Source: Mycteria americana (Eukaryota; Chordata; Aves; Ciconiiformes; Ciconiidae). Taken from it: a stretch of DNA of 64,000 bases. The notes below the pieces were generated by a model. That model saw only the letters and a program-made list of their open reading frames with translations, had not been told where the DNA came from and did not search any database. This document shows positions 1 to 29,885 of this stretch, piece after piece (position 1 is the stretch's first letter; each line of letters begins with the position of its first letter). A program made the translations under genes and the position numbers. The stretch is taken from contig NC_134390.1 in assembly GCF_035582795.1 (NCBI RefSeq), positions 665,060 to 729,059 on the forward strand, in the 5' to 3' direction.

Positions 1-2030
1 TCCATCCATCCTCCTCCTCCACTGTGCCGGGGAGCTGCCGGTGACGGCGGTGTCCCCCAAAAAGTGGGGAGGGGGCGGGGGGGGGGGGGGCAGCCATGGC
101 GTTGTTATTTACTCCCAGCCCCGTTTTCCAGTGGAAAGCGACGGCTGGAGCCAGGCCCTGGCCCCGCTCCCGGGTGGGATCCCCAGCCAGAGCCGGCCGC
201 TGCCAAGGGCCGAGCTCGGGCTCCTCCACCTGCTCGGCGGTGGGACCCCCCCAAACCCCCCCCCATGCAGCAGCAAACGGGCTTTGCTCCCCTTTACCAA
301 CTGGGGAAACTGAGGCACGGGGGGGATTCACGGAGCGGAGCAGGAGCGCGCCCCGCAAATAAGAGGGGGGGTCACCCCTCACCTGCAGAGCATTTTGGGG
401 GTGGAAGAGGGGTGCAAAGCAGATTGGGGGGGGGCCAGTTAGCTCACCTTTGGGGGGGGGGGGTTCAGCCGGAGCCGCCGCCGTCCCAGCAACAGCCCGG
501 GGAGTTATTTTTGGCCGAGTTTGCCGGTGCCCCGCGGCAGCACCGGTAACACACGGGCTTTGTCCGCAGCGGCCTCCCGGGAGGCTCCGGGGTAGCGGGG
601 AGGCTGGGGGGGCTCTGGGGGGCTGGGGAGGCTCCGGGGGGGGGGAATGGGGAGGATCCGGGGGGGGCTTGGCTGCAGCAGAGGTGGGCCATGGCTGCAG
701 AGCGAGGGGCCGGCTCGCCGACGGCCGCGTGCCGACCCTCCGGCACCGGCCGTCCCCAGCTCCAGCCTTCCCCGGGTCCATCCCGCCTCGTCTTCGTCCA
801 TCCGTCCGTCCATCCGTCCGTCCATCCACCCACCTCTGTCCCTCCCCAGGTCCATCCTGACCCGGTCCCATCCTTCCCAGCTCCATCCCTCCCTGGTTTC
901 GTCCTTCCCCGCTCCTGTCCTTCCCCACCTCCGTCCTTCCCCATCCCACCCCTTCCCAACCAGGACATCAAGGGCAGCACCCACCGCCCCGTGCCCATCC
1001 CCACCACCCCCCCCCCCCCGCAAGCATTGACCCCCAGATCTAGGAACCCCAACATCAAACCCACGCCCAACGCTACCCCCCCCCCCCCATTTCTTTCATG
1101 GGGTCTTTGTGAGCAGCGGGTGGAAGGGAGGTGGTTGGGGACCCCCTCGTTGGGGACGCTCATGTCAGGCTGCAGGGTGGGGGGCATGGGGGGGTCCTGC
1201 AGGGCCTGGGGCTGCTGGGGGGGAGCCCCAAAGCCCTTTTAAACGCCAGGGCAGGCCCCCACCATCACCCGACTGCGCCCAGCACCCTCCCCACCGGTGG
1301 GGTGGCCCGGGCGTGGGATGTCACACACACACCCCCCCCCCCATTTGCTCCGGTCCCCAGATGTCACCGGCCGAGGGAGGCCACTTTGCCCCCCCCCAGG
1401 CCCCCCCCCAGTGCGGGGGGCAGGCAGAGCTGGGGTGCGCACGTGGCGGGGGGGCCAAGCCCCCCGCTTTGGAGCTTGGCCTTGGGCTGGGATATGTGTG
1501 TGACCCCCCCCTCCCTAAAACCCCACTGCAAAGCCCCCACTGTGGCCCGCCCACCACAGCCTTGGGGCGCAGGGACCCCCATCCTCCTGAACTCCTTCCC
1601 TAGGGTGGGGGGGACCCTGGGGGGGGAGGAAGGGGGCTTGGAAGGGGTCAGGCTCTTTCCTGCCCCCCCCCCTTGCACCCCCTGTTTTTTTGGGGGGGGG
1701 AATGGTGGTCCTGGGCCCAGTTCCAGGCAGAGGAATGAAGGGGGAGGGTCCAGTGTCCCCCCCGAACCCCCTTTTTCTTCTATGAATCAAGCAGAAATGG
1801 GGGGGCAAAAGGACTGGGGGGGGGTGTCGGGGCAGAGATGGGGGGGCTGCACGGGGGTGGGGGGCTGGGTAGGGGCTGCAGCAGGGACTGGGGGGGCCCA
1901 GGATGGGGGGGGAGATTTGGGGCAGGGAGTGGGGAGGGCCAGGCCCCCTCAAGGGGGTTCAACCCCTGTGTGTGGGGGGGTTCAACCTCTCCAGGACCCC
2001 CGGGATAGGATGGGGGCCTCAGGCCCCTCA
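1..2030. other. Upstream flank of COL2A1, no gene seen
   Basis: This is very GC-rich DNA with many G- and C-runs. It includes a TCCATCCG-type microsatellite (about 795-960). One copy of the GGGGAAACTGAGGCACGG motif lies at 303-320. I find no splice-consistent or recognisable coding sequence. The open frames here are by-products of low-complexity DNA that lacks A/T-rich stop codons. Confidence 0.7.
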
Positions 2031-2610
2031 GCCCCCCCGGGATGGGGGTTCTCAGTCTCCCCCGGGACCCCCGGCATGGAATGGGGGGGGTCTCAGTCTT
2101 CCCAGGACCCCCAGAATAGGGGGGGGTGTCTCAGCCCCCAGGAAGCCCCTGGTAGGGGGGTTCAGCCCCCCGAGTCCCCCGGGATGGAGGGGGGACTCTC
2201 AGCACCTCGGGACCACCCGGATGTGAAGGAATGGGGGGGGGTCTCACCCCCGGCACCCCCGGGATGTGGTGGGGGGGGTCTCAGTCTTCCCGGCACCCCC
2301 GGGATGTGATGGGGGGGGTCTCAGTCTTCCCGGGACCCCCGGGATGGAAAGGGGGGGGGGTCTCAGTCTTCCCGGGACCCCCGGGATGTGATGGGGGGGG
2401 GTCTCAGTCTTCCCGGGACCCCCGGGATGGAAAGGGGGGGGGTGTCTCACCCCCGGCACCCCCGGGATGTGATGGGGGGGGTCTCAGTCTTCCCGGGACC
2501 CCCGGGATGTGATGGGGGGGGTCTCAGTCTTCCCGGGACGGAAAGGGAGAGGGGGGTGGTCTCACCCCCCGGGACCCCCGGGATGTGATGGGGGGGGTGT
2601 CTCACCCCCC
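2030..2610. repeat. 40-44 bp minisatellite upstream of COL2A1
   Basis: Around a dozen imperfect copies of a unit containing GGGTCTCAGTCTTCCCGGG, then ACCCCCGGGAT and a G-run of variable length, occupy roughly -850 to -270 relative to the start codon. Each unit carries CCCGGG palindromes and a G-run of 7 or more. It directly abuts the proximal promoter. Confidence 0.85.
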
Positions 2611-2800
2611 CAGTCGCACCCCGACCTTGGCAGCTCCCCGCAGGGGGGGGGGGGTCCCGGGGGGCGGGGGGGTGGGGGGCACGCACAGCCCCGTCCCCCC
2701 CGTCCCTCCCTCCCGCTCCCTCCCTCCCTGGCCGCCGGTGCCGTCCCGGAGGAGGGCCGGGGGGGCCGGCCCGGCTCGGGTTACACGGCCCGGGGGGCCG

Positions 2801-2880
2801 CGCCGGGACATATACGCGGCGGCGGGGCGGTGCGGGCACTGCTCGGCCCGACGCACGGTGAGGGGCGCCGCCACCTCGCC
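2801..2880 (+). promoter_or_regulatory. COL2A1: COL2A1 core promoter and 5' UTR
   Basis: A TATA-like element (CATATAC, 2809-2815) lies in very GC-rich DNA about 70 bp before the start codon. Transcription would begin near 2838-2845 and give a short leader of about 40 nt. The start ATG at 2881 is chosen because it opens a signal peptide that runs in phase into the exon 1 donor at 2966. The exact start site is inferred from TATA spacing. Confidence 0.6.
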
Positions 2881-21409
<18,529 letters not shown>

Positions 21410-21966
21410 AAAGAATTGTTTTATTTGTGTGTTTGTTTGTTGTTGTTGTTTGTTGTTTTTTTTTGGTTTGTTGGTTTTTGTTTTTTTTTTTTTAAAAAAT
21501 CCAGCCCAATACCATAAAAGAAAACTAAAAACCCAAACCCACCCCAAGGACCTGAGTACTTTCCAATCGCTCGTACGACTTCTGCACTGAATGGCTGCAA
21601 CGACCCCTCGATTCACGCCCTTCCGTCGGGGACCACCGCCTCTTTCCAACGCCGTCTGGGCAGGCTGCGAAATAAAAAACCCACGGTCTTATTTATTTAT
21701 TCTCTTCCTGTAAGACCTATTTTTTAGGTCAGGTGGAGGTGGGAATTTAACTGGCAGGTACGATGGCCCTTCCCTGCAAAAGGGATCTCGCAAATCCAGG
21801 TATCACAAATCCCCTCCCGCCCCCATCCCTCCCCCTGTGTATCACCAGCAGGAGTGCTAATGTATAATACGATAAAAAAAAAAAATGGTGCTATTCTTGT
21901 AAAACAAGTCTGTATTTTTTAACATCAGTTGATATAAAAAAAAAAAAAACTTTTGGTGGAAAGTAC
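21410..21966 (+). other. COL2A1: COL2A1 3' UTR
   Basis: Three blocks resemble the mammalian COL2A1 3' UTR as I remember it: TGCACTGAATGGCTG (near 21585), the TATTTATTTATTCTCTTCC / TGTAAGACC block (21691-21720) and the final block with GGTGCTATTCTTGT, TGTATTTTTTAACATC and TTGATATAAA (21886-21939), then GGAAAGTAC. A canonical AATAAA occurs early (21671-21676). The last block has a variant TATAAA (21934-21939) about 30 nt before the likely end. I infer that the main end is near 21965, with possible early cleavage after 21690. A GT/T-rich run (21417-21493) follows the stop codon. Confidence 0.75.
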
Positions 21967-24210
21967 AAGTCGATCTGGGCTTTGTTTTTGTCGCTCTCCG
22001 GAGGTGTTTGCTGCAGTCTAACTGCTTTCTCCCCATTTCTCAGCCACGATAAAGGAAGGTTTTGCGTCAAATCTCCAACTTTTCTGGGTTGAGGCTACCT
22101 CACACTAAGGGGAAAAAAAACCCAAAACAAATCAATCCCCCCAAAAAGCCAAAAAAAGGGAGGGGAAAACCATTTTAAGTGAAAAATCTTCAAACACCAG
22201 GAGCCAACACGGCAACCGCGAGGTTTCTGCTAAGGGCTCTCTTGTCCCATTGCACCCCTAAACAGAACCGGGGCGAGTCGAGGCAAGCGCTTGGGACACC
22301 AGTTAAAGGAAATGGGGACACCAGTTAAAGGAAACCAGTAAAACCAGTGGGGAGGGGGACGCCAAGACCAATCCTCACGCAAATTATTACGGCCATAGCC
22401 AAGCAGTGCCCTCTAACCCTCCTCCCCATGGAATTTGTCTCATTTTGTGCACGTAAAAATATAATTTCAGGATATATTTCGCAATACTGAAGGCAGTAGA
22501 GTTTGCAGCCATCGCGTGCACACACTGACATCTTATGAAGCAGCTGCGCCTTTATGGTTTCATAAAAAGTTAGATATGTAAATTCTTCTCTTAAACAGTC
22601 TTGCTCATTAGAGGAAAAGCCTCAGTAGTTGAATTTTCTTTTAATTTTTTTTTTTTTACTATCTTAAAGAAAAGTAGCCCACAGACCCCACAAGAGTTAC
22701 AAACGTGCTTGAGCTTTACGTGCAGGACATAACAGGCAGCTGTTGACTGGGGGTTTTATGAGTTTCATGACAGTGCTTTTGTTAACACCTCAGCTTTTTG
22801 CATCCGTTGATAGCAGGGGCACTGCAGTTTTTCATTAAGAGAAATTACAACTTTAAAGGATTTAAAAAAAAAAACAAACAAAAAACACTTTTAAAAATGC
22901 TGCTTTGGGGCCCTCATCTCAATTTTAAACACTCACAGCTGGCAAGGCAGCAGCAACCGCTCCTGCTAAAGCACCTGAGGCAGCCTCCGCAGGGCTGGGA
23001 TCTTTAAAAAACATTGGCAGAAGAAATTCATTAAAAAGGATTGGAGGATTAGGAAGGATTTTCAAAATAAAACGCCCTTTAAAAGGCCAAGTGCTTTGCC
23101 ACATGACCCAGAGGGCACCCCTAATTATTAGTGTTCTGGCTCACCGCTGCTGGCTGTCACACAACTAATTCGGGGCAAAGCCGTTCTCCTGTTCAGCCAA
23201 GCAGCAGGTTTAGGGTTCCTGCTGCAGGCACCCACTAAGCCCCCCCCAAAATCACCCAGTTAAAAGCAACGCCCCCACAGCAGCTGCTTTTAAGACCTGG
23301 CCATGAGGAGCGGGAGAGCACGGGTTATCTCTGGGGCTGCAGCCAAAGACAACGACGCAGGTGGGGAGAGGCAATGCTGGGGAGCAGGAGGCTGCGTCAC
23401 CCCGCAAGAAGAAACCAAATCGGCCAGGACTGAGCACTGCCAGGCTGCCGAGAGGGAGGAAGCTCAAGAAACAAGATGGATAAAGAACAAAGTTCGCTAT
23501 TTCCTCATCTTCCTTAAAAAAAGAAAGTTCAACTCATCATAAATCGGTGGGTTTACAGAAGTTGTGTGAGAAGCTCGTGACCGAGATCACCAGGGACTGT
23601 GCAGCGTGACAGCCGCTGAAGTTGGGCTGGGGACTCCGGTCACTGATCCCAGCTGCCCCGGGTGGGAATGGAGGTGCTTCGCTGCTCCCTGGTTGAGTTT
23701 CTTGGTCCCCATTCCCCAAAAATCATCAGCAAGAGAAAAGGTACTTCTGGGCAAAAAGATGACATGACACCGATCACAACACAGAGCGCTAACTCTAGGA
23801 CAAAGTTTGACTTTACAGGAGAAAGCCAGAGCTTTTCTTCAAACAAAAGACACCGCACAGTAACGTACAACTCGTCTTTAATAAGTCAAATTCAGTTCTA
23901 GGAACCCTGCTAGGCAGAAATGCCACTTCTTAAAAAAGCAAGGTGTGTTTTTATTTCACATGCGCACAAAATAAAGTATCCTACACTGAAAACCACCATG
24001 ATCCATTTCCCTCGCAGCCTTTACCTGTGCTTTGTTTCCACACACACAAACTCGCACAACCTCGTGTCCAACAGGCAGCCAGAGAAAGGCGTAGGTGCAG
24101 GCAGAGAGGAAGTGAGGGCAGCTGTAGCAATCAAGTTCCAGAAAAACTACAAAGGGCAGAAGCAGAATGAAATTCTCCAAGCTGCAAACAGCACGAGTCC
24201 GCAGCAAGAA
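21967..24210. other. Intergenic DNA between COL2A1 and TMEM106C 3' ends
   Basis: Composition drops to ordinary A/T content directly after the COL2A1 3' UTR. I see only poly(A)/poly(T) runs and no gene, RNA gene or recognisable repeat. This is the tail-to-tail interval of two convergent genes. Confidence 0.6.
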
Positions 24211-24214
24211 CCGC

Positions 24215-25196
24215 AGCGAGCTGAGCTTTCACGTTTATTTGCTTTAAGAATGCAGTTGATGCCATCCGTCGGGAACGGCCGGCTCCTGGGAGGGAAGCCT
24301 TTCCAACACCAAACTCCCACAAAATCAGTTTAAATCCGCACTCGTTTGCAGCAGGCACAAGTACAAAGCAACACCGAGCTACAAATTCCCTGGTTTCAAA
24401 CCCCAGAGACCCCGCAGCTGCCAAACACGGGGCGAGGAAGGTTCAGAGCCGCGCGCGGAGGAGGAGGAAGGTCTAATTCACACAGACCCTTTGCACGTCC
24501 CCAGCAGCACCACGCTTACCGAGGCCGTCTTCATTAAGACTGCGGTGTTTTGGTATCAGTTTGCTGTAGGTGGCCTCAGCTGCCAGCAAACAAAAATCTG
24601 TACAACAGAGAAAGCACGTTTCAAAGGTTTCAATTCCTTTGCGTCCTACTAGTGCAGATTACAGAGGTGGAAGCGTTATCTCTGGGTTCCTCACAGAGAA
24701 CTATCCCTTTGGATCAAGCCCTGCTTTGAAACAAGCCAGTGACACGCTGCCGCTGAACAAAAGTGGAATAAATTAATTGCACAGAACTAATTAGTTTACC
24801 CTGAAAGGACCCAACACAGTGCTAAGCTTCAAAACAGCTGCAAAAGTCAACTCTAAATCTTCGGGATCTTCAGACTCCAAAGCATGAAGCTTGAGAGTCC
24901 AGTTTCCCTACCACAAGGTAGTTCTTCGGAACCAAAGAGGAAGGCAGGCCCAGCAGCACCCTGACTTTGGGAAGGGACCTGTGTGCTTGCACATGAGCAA
25001 CACCCCAAGCGGGTTTTGTGGACAGGCCAGCAGTGCAGCCCAGCTGCACGTGAAAAAGCACGAAAGGGACCCAGAGCTTTCAAACACCTCCCACCGAGGT
25101 CACTCGCGATCCCTCTGCTTCCATTTGAAAGTTCCTCGTCCCTTCTAGAAATCCATCTGCACAACCATCCGCCCACAGAAAACGTCAGCTGCGTCC
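24215..25196 (-). other. TMEM106C: TMEM106C 3' UTR (inferred extent)
   Basis: On the minus strand the first clear AATAAA downstream of the stop codon is at 24239-24234. That would give a 3' UTR of about 980 nt. No transcript evidence is available in the sequence, and earlier or later sites are possible. Confidence 0.4.
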
Positions 25197-28058
25197 TCAG
25201 GGCTTGCTCTTGGCTTTGGCTGCACCTCGCGTCGAGGAGGACAGCAGAGGCAGCGGGTCCTGGGCAGCCGTGGAGTTGGTACTGCAATCCACGTAGTGGT
25301 ACGTCTCCAAAGTGCTCTGCGTCACGTGGCCGATGTACAAGAGCTTCACCGACGTCCTGGCAGGGGGGAGATCAGTTTAGTGGGGACAGGACCTGCGACA
25401 GCAATCCCTCTATCAAAATGAAAAAAACCCAGCAGGTTTTACACTCATCACATTAACTCCTCTTCCCCCCCCCCCTCAAAAGCTGCAGAGACTCTCAGAT
25501 TTTTGCTCAAGATGGCTCACTGCAGTGGGCAGGGATATGCAGAGCTGGCGAGCGCAGCCCCTGGAGCACACCACCCCTCACGTGAAAGCTCAGCGTGGAG
25601 CAATCTGGTGTCTTCTCCTCTCTATCTTACATTTCACCCAACCGTGTCAACCAGCCTGGATTAAAAGCTGACACAGTGAACCAGGCTGGGCTGCTTGCCA
25701 AGGGGGATTTTCTTCATGTACCCTAGATTTGCTGTGGCAGCAATTCCCTTTTGAGTCAGAAGCTGAGCAAGGAACCACCTACCTCATGAAGATCACTATG
25801 TTATGTACCTTCACCTTGGGAAACGTGCAAAAGAAACTGGAAGAGACCAAAACAAAGATGCAGGTCAGCACGGGCTACGCAGGGTTGCAGAGACACCTGT
25901 ATTTCTCGGTATCTTCTGATGATACTTTCCCTTTGGAACTAACTCAACTCGAGACACAGTCCAAAAACCACGTCACAACATCCTGACAAAGTGACCTTTC
26001 AAGTCATTTCTAGCAAACAGTTACTTTCCAGGAAGTTAACAGAAAACAAGTCATTTCCAGAACAAATTCTAATTAAAGCAGCTTAAACCTGCCCTCTTCC
26101 CCAGCTACCTACAAAGAGTAGTAAATCCTTACTACACGTAGGAGAAGGATCCACCCAGCTCCGCCTTCACGGTGAAATTCACCTGTAAAAGATAAAAGAA
26201 GAGTAAACTCACATGCAGCTTGAGTACTTGCTTACAGAATCACAGAATCGTATAGGTTGGAAAAGACCTTTAAGATCATCGAGTCCAACCGTAAACCTAA
26301 CACTGCCAAGCCCACCACTACACCATGTCCCTAAGCACCTCATCCAAATGGCTTTTAAATCCCTCCAGGGATGGCGACTCAACCACTTCCCTGGGCAGCC
26401 TGTTCCAATGCTTGATAACCCTTTCAGTGAAGTAAAATTTCCTAATATCCAGTCTAAACCTCCCCTGGCGCAACTGGAGGCCATTTCCTCTCGTCCCATC
26501 ACTTGTTACCTGGGAGAAGAGACCGACCCCCACCTCTCTACAACCTCCTAATCCACCCCTTTCAGAGTCTTTCCTACTTGCTGTTGCCTTTCAGCTGGTG
26601 TGCATAAAGCACAGCCTACTCTAGCCATGAGACTATTTTGCCAAGCAAAGCTTTAAGGTATAGATAGACTATCATCAAGTTAACTCGCAGTAGCGCACAG
26701 GTTTCATACTCGATTCGGTGATGTTTATATTCTAAGCGCAATGAAAGACAAATACCAGTTTGTCACTCAGCGGCTGGATGCTGGAGACGTTGGTGATCTG
26801 CTGGGTTCCCACCACGGTGTTCATGTACTGCACCTGACTAGTCAGGCTGGTCACCGTCACCGAGTAGAAGTTGGAGTTCCTGATCCGTAAGGTGGCCTGG
26901 ATGGAGAAAGGGGGGAAGATGTGAGCAGCAGTGACCTTCCTGGCAGCTCAGCCCAGAATGTATTCCCTCAGGAACACAGATGCACGAAAACTTTACCGTG
27001 ATGGCAAGAACGACAACGGAGTTCTTCTTGTCGAACCAAACCTGAACCACTTTAATACCGTCGTCATCCACCAGGACAGAGTGGGGGAACAGGAAGAAAA
27101 CCACCAGCCCCGATATCAGCAGGCAGAGCAGCACCGACAGCAGGACATACAGCTTCCTGGAAGAGGCAGGGAAGGGGTCACCTCCTCTGCCCTAACACAG
27201 CATCTGCAGCTGCGAGAGGCCTTGCACCTGAAACCCAACCTAGCCAGCAAACAAGATGTATTTGTTCTTCCTTGGAAGAGACACAAAAGTGATGCTCTAA
27301 CGTTTTCGATATCTGAAATTGCTCAAAACCGTCACCCTTTAAACAGTTTAATTTTTGGTAATGAGTAAGCAAAGAATCATTTTTGCTCCCATAGCGTTTT
27401 CACAATCTAGTAGCTGTTGGTAAGGCAGTTTCTTTCTAAAAGCTTCAGTAAAGGGCGCGGGGATGAAGCGTGTGAGTAGGATCATTGTTTCTACATTCAC
27501 CCCGCAGCGGGATTTCACAGGAAGTATTTAAAGTTACACTTTAAATCGCATTTGTTGGCACACTTGGATGAAAACAAACCACTAGATGAAGGAGAGGCTG
27601 CAGACCGGGTGAAGTGTTTAGTCGTGGCAGTAAACAACAAAAGAGCTCTGTTTGCTCTTTGCAAAGATGTAATTACTCTCTTACTACACACTTACGTTCT
27701 CTGTGGACGAAGCCGTTGGTCACTGTAGGGTATTAGAGCCACCAACTCATTTACCTGCTCTGGAAAGCAAAAGGAACACGTTAACCGATTCCACATGCAT
27801 GCAAGGTCACTCACGTAAATAAGCAACATTTTCTTTTTGTATTTAAGCCCGAGAGGAGCAGTCACCTGTGGGAATGCAGCCAGTGCCTTGGCAAGTGGGA
27901 CAGGTGATGCTGTCCTGACCTGTGAATTCAACATATGGAAACTTGGCAATGTCTTCCACACGGTCTCGGCTATTGAGTAAGTCATCATCATCCTCCTCAG
28001 CCTTCTTCCTCTGCCTCGAGGGAGCGTTATTAACGGAGAGGGAAAGCACAGAACCCAT
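25197..28058 (-). CDS. TMEM106C: Transmembrane protein 106C, seven coding exons
   Basis: This is a 273-residue protein of the TMEM106 family (type II membrane proteins of ER and endolysosomes; the role of the C member is poorly known). Coding exons, in order: 28058-27866, 27759-27696, 27156-26997, 26896-26756, 26182-26133, 25836-25783, 25356-25197 (TGA). They total 822 nt with all phases matching. MGSVLS at the start fits an N-myristoylation signal. An acidic stretch (21-26), FPYVEFTG, a CPTCQGTG cysteine pair (53-60), one transmembrane helix (about 88-110) and a lumenal domain follow, with NVSS, NFT and NST glycosylation sequons. The C-terminus runs on past YVDC for about 29 residues, longer than I recall in human (250 residues). 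The start is chosen because the exon opens 8 nt upstream at a good acceptor and the N-terminus matches the family. It converges on COL2A1. Confidence 0.95.
26236..26560 (-). mobile_element. CR1 LINE 3' fragment in a TMEM106C intron
   Basis: The fragment starts with the CR1 terminal repeat seen in reverse (ACAGAATCACAGAAT) and runs into the usual CR1 3' region (GGTTGGAAAAGACCTTTAAG, CCCTTTCAGTGAAG). It is 5'-truncated, as most bird CR1 copies are. It lies between TMEM106C exons at 26182 and 26756. A reverse-strand open frame through it is CR1-derived and is not a host gene. Confidence 0.9.
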
Positions 28059-28065
28059 TGCAGCT

Positions 28066-28720
28066 GCTGTAGAAAAGCCACGTAACCTATGACAGAGACA
28101 GCAAGAGCGAGCCTGGTCATTAAACGGGTTTTCAACCTGCTTCTGGCTGACAAGGAAACCCTACGCTGAACTACAGGCACAAAGGGAAGAACAACTTTCC
28201 CCCCCAGAGACCCATCCCAAACAGCCCTTAGAGAAACAGCCCCTCACAGAGACACCCTCCCAGGGGGGTCCAACACCCACCACAGAGAGCCTCCCCCCAC
28301 AGGGGTGACTTCCACCACACCCTACAAAAAGAAACACCCCTACTTAGGGACACCTCAAAGGAGGCTCATTTCTAGACAGCCTCTCTAAACAGAGACACCC
28401 CCCACAGAGCCCAACACCCCCCACAGAGACAGACCTACACCCCTCAGGACCCCCCAAAGGAGCGACATACCCCCCCTCCACAGACAGCCATACCCTCTTA
28501 AACACCCCCCCACCCCCAAAAAAGAGACCCACCGCCCCCAACACCCCCACCCCGAAACACCCCCCCACACAGAAGCCCTCAGAGACCCCCGCAGAAAGGA
28601 ACGCTCCCCTCAAACCACCCCACAGAGACCTGTCCCCACAGCCCCCTCCCCTCAGACCCGCCGCCACAGCCTCACCTCCGCCCGCGCAGCCGCCGTCTCT
28701 ATGACAACGCCGCGAGGCGG
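28066..28720 (-). other. TMEM106C: TMEM106C 5' noncoding exon and first intron
   Basis: The first coding exon has an acceptor (TTCTACAG) ending at 28067. A matching donor CGGAG|GTGAGG lies at 28676/28675, so a noncoding first exon should end at 28676. Its 5' end is unknown (28,690-28,860). The intron (28,180-28,640) holds degenerate CCACAGAGACACCCC repeats. Confidence 0.6.
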
Positions 28721-29210
28721 CGGTGGGCGGAGCCCAGCCCTCGCCCCACCCCTCAGCCGCCGGCGCAGGCGCACAGCGCGCAGGGCGGGATGAAGAGGGC
28801 GGGTTTCCGCAGAGCCCGCCCCCTGGCTTACGCCCCGCCCAGTGCACGCCCGGGCGGGGCGTTTCGTCACCGCGGGGGCCGCCCCACCCACGAGGGAAAT
28901 GGGCGGGGCTTTGGGGACACCGCCTCACCGTGACGAAAAGCCCCGCCCAGGCGTGCCTCTCCCTCAGTGCGCATGCGCCGAACCGCAGCGGGGCCGTGCC
29001 CATGACCCCACCCTTTTGGCGAGGCTGAAGGGCGTGATCGGAACTGCGCATGCGCCGCAGCTACGCGGGGGGTCCCGATGGACGGGGCGGGCTAAACTGG
29101 GATGGGCGTGTCCTCGTGCGCGTGCGCACTGCAGGTGTGTCCCCCCCTCCCTTCCCGCGCATGCGCACTCACGGTGCTGGACGGCGGGGCAGAGCGCGCA
29201 TGCGTGGTGG
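28690..29210 (-). promoter_or_regulatory. TMEM106C CpG-rich promoter with GC boxes and NRF1-type sites
   Basis: There are at least five GC boxes (CCCCGCCC or GGGCGGGG) between 28,800 and 28,955. Three perfect GCGCATGCGC palindromes follow at 28969-28978, 29046-29055 and 29157-29166, plus a near match at 29196-29205. GCGCATGCGC is the NRF1 consensus. There is no TATA box. This is the head of TMEM106C and could also fire in the opposite direction. Confidence 0.65.
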
Positions 29211-29239
29211 GGGGAAGCCGTGAGGGGTCGTGGGGCCGG

Positions 29240-29885
29240 TAGGGAGCCCCTCCACCACCAGTATGAGGATACCTGACCCAGTATGGAGCCCCACCGCCAC
29301 CAGCATGAGGATACCTGACCCAGTATGGAGCCCCACCACCACCAGTATGAGGATACCTGACCCAGTATGGAGCCCCACCGCCACCAGGATGAGGGCCCCG
29401 ATCCACTACGGAGGCCCACCGCCACCAGCATGAGGGCCCCCGACCCAGTACGGAGCCCCACCGCCACCAGTATGAGGATACCTGACCCAGTACGGAGCCC
29501 CACTGCCACCAGTATGAGGATACCTGACCCAGTATGGAGCCCCACCGCCACCAGTATGAGGGCCCCCGACCCAGTATGGACCCGCCCCCACCAGGGTGAG
29601 GGTACCTGACCCAATATGGAGCGCCCACATCCCAGTGTGAAGGCCCCCATCCCAGTATGAACCCTTCCACACCAGTAGGAGGGCACCAGTCCGAGCACGG
29701 AGCCCTCCCATACCACTATGAGGGCCCCCATCCCAGTATGGAACCCCCCCCCTCCCCCCCCGAAGGCGTCCATCCCAGTATGAACCCCCACACACCAGTA
29801 TGAGGGCACCTGACCCAGTATGGAACCCCCACACACCAGTATGAGGCCGTCCATCCCAGTATGGAGCTTTCCCACAGCAGTATGA
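29240..29885. repeat. 42-bp minisatellite, about 15 copies
   Basis: The unit reads CCAGTATGAGGATACCTGAC then CCAGTATGGAGCCCCACCGCCA, 42 bp. Internally it is a diverged duplication of CCAGTATG. Copies degrade towards 29,880, where the array passes directly into the 10-bp satellite. Confidence 0.9.

Noticed and set aside
1131-2309. 392-residue Gly/Pro-rich frame upstream of COL2A1
   Set aside because: It is low complexity, runs into the minisatellite, has no recognisable domain, and is not collagen Gly-X-Y.
21671-21676. AATAAA as the main COL2A1 poly(A) signal
   Set aside because: Blocks resembling the mammalian 3' UTR continue for almost 300 nt beyond it, and the mammalian message has a similar internal AATAAA, so the distal end near 21,965 is more likely the main one.
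26133-26182. Alternative donor GTGTAG for this TMEM106C exon, ending at 26138
   Set aside because: It would break the phase with the next exon. The donor GTAAGG at 26132 gives the expected Tyr-Val-Tyr-Phe-Phe reading.
26209-26502. 97-residue minus-strand frame beginning [10 protein letters not shown]
   Set aside because: It is contained in the CR1 3' fragment and recurs at 42,311-42,637. It is a mobile element remnant, not a host gene.
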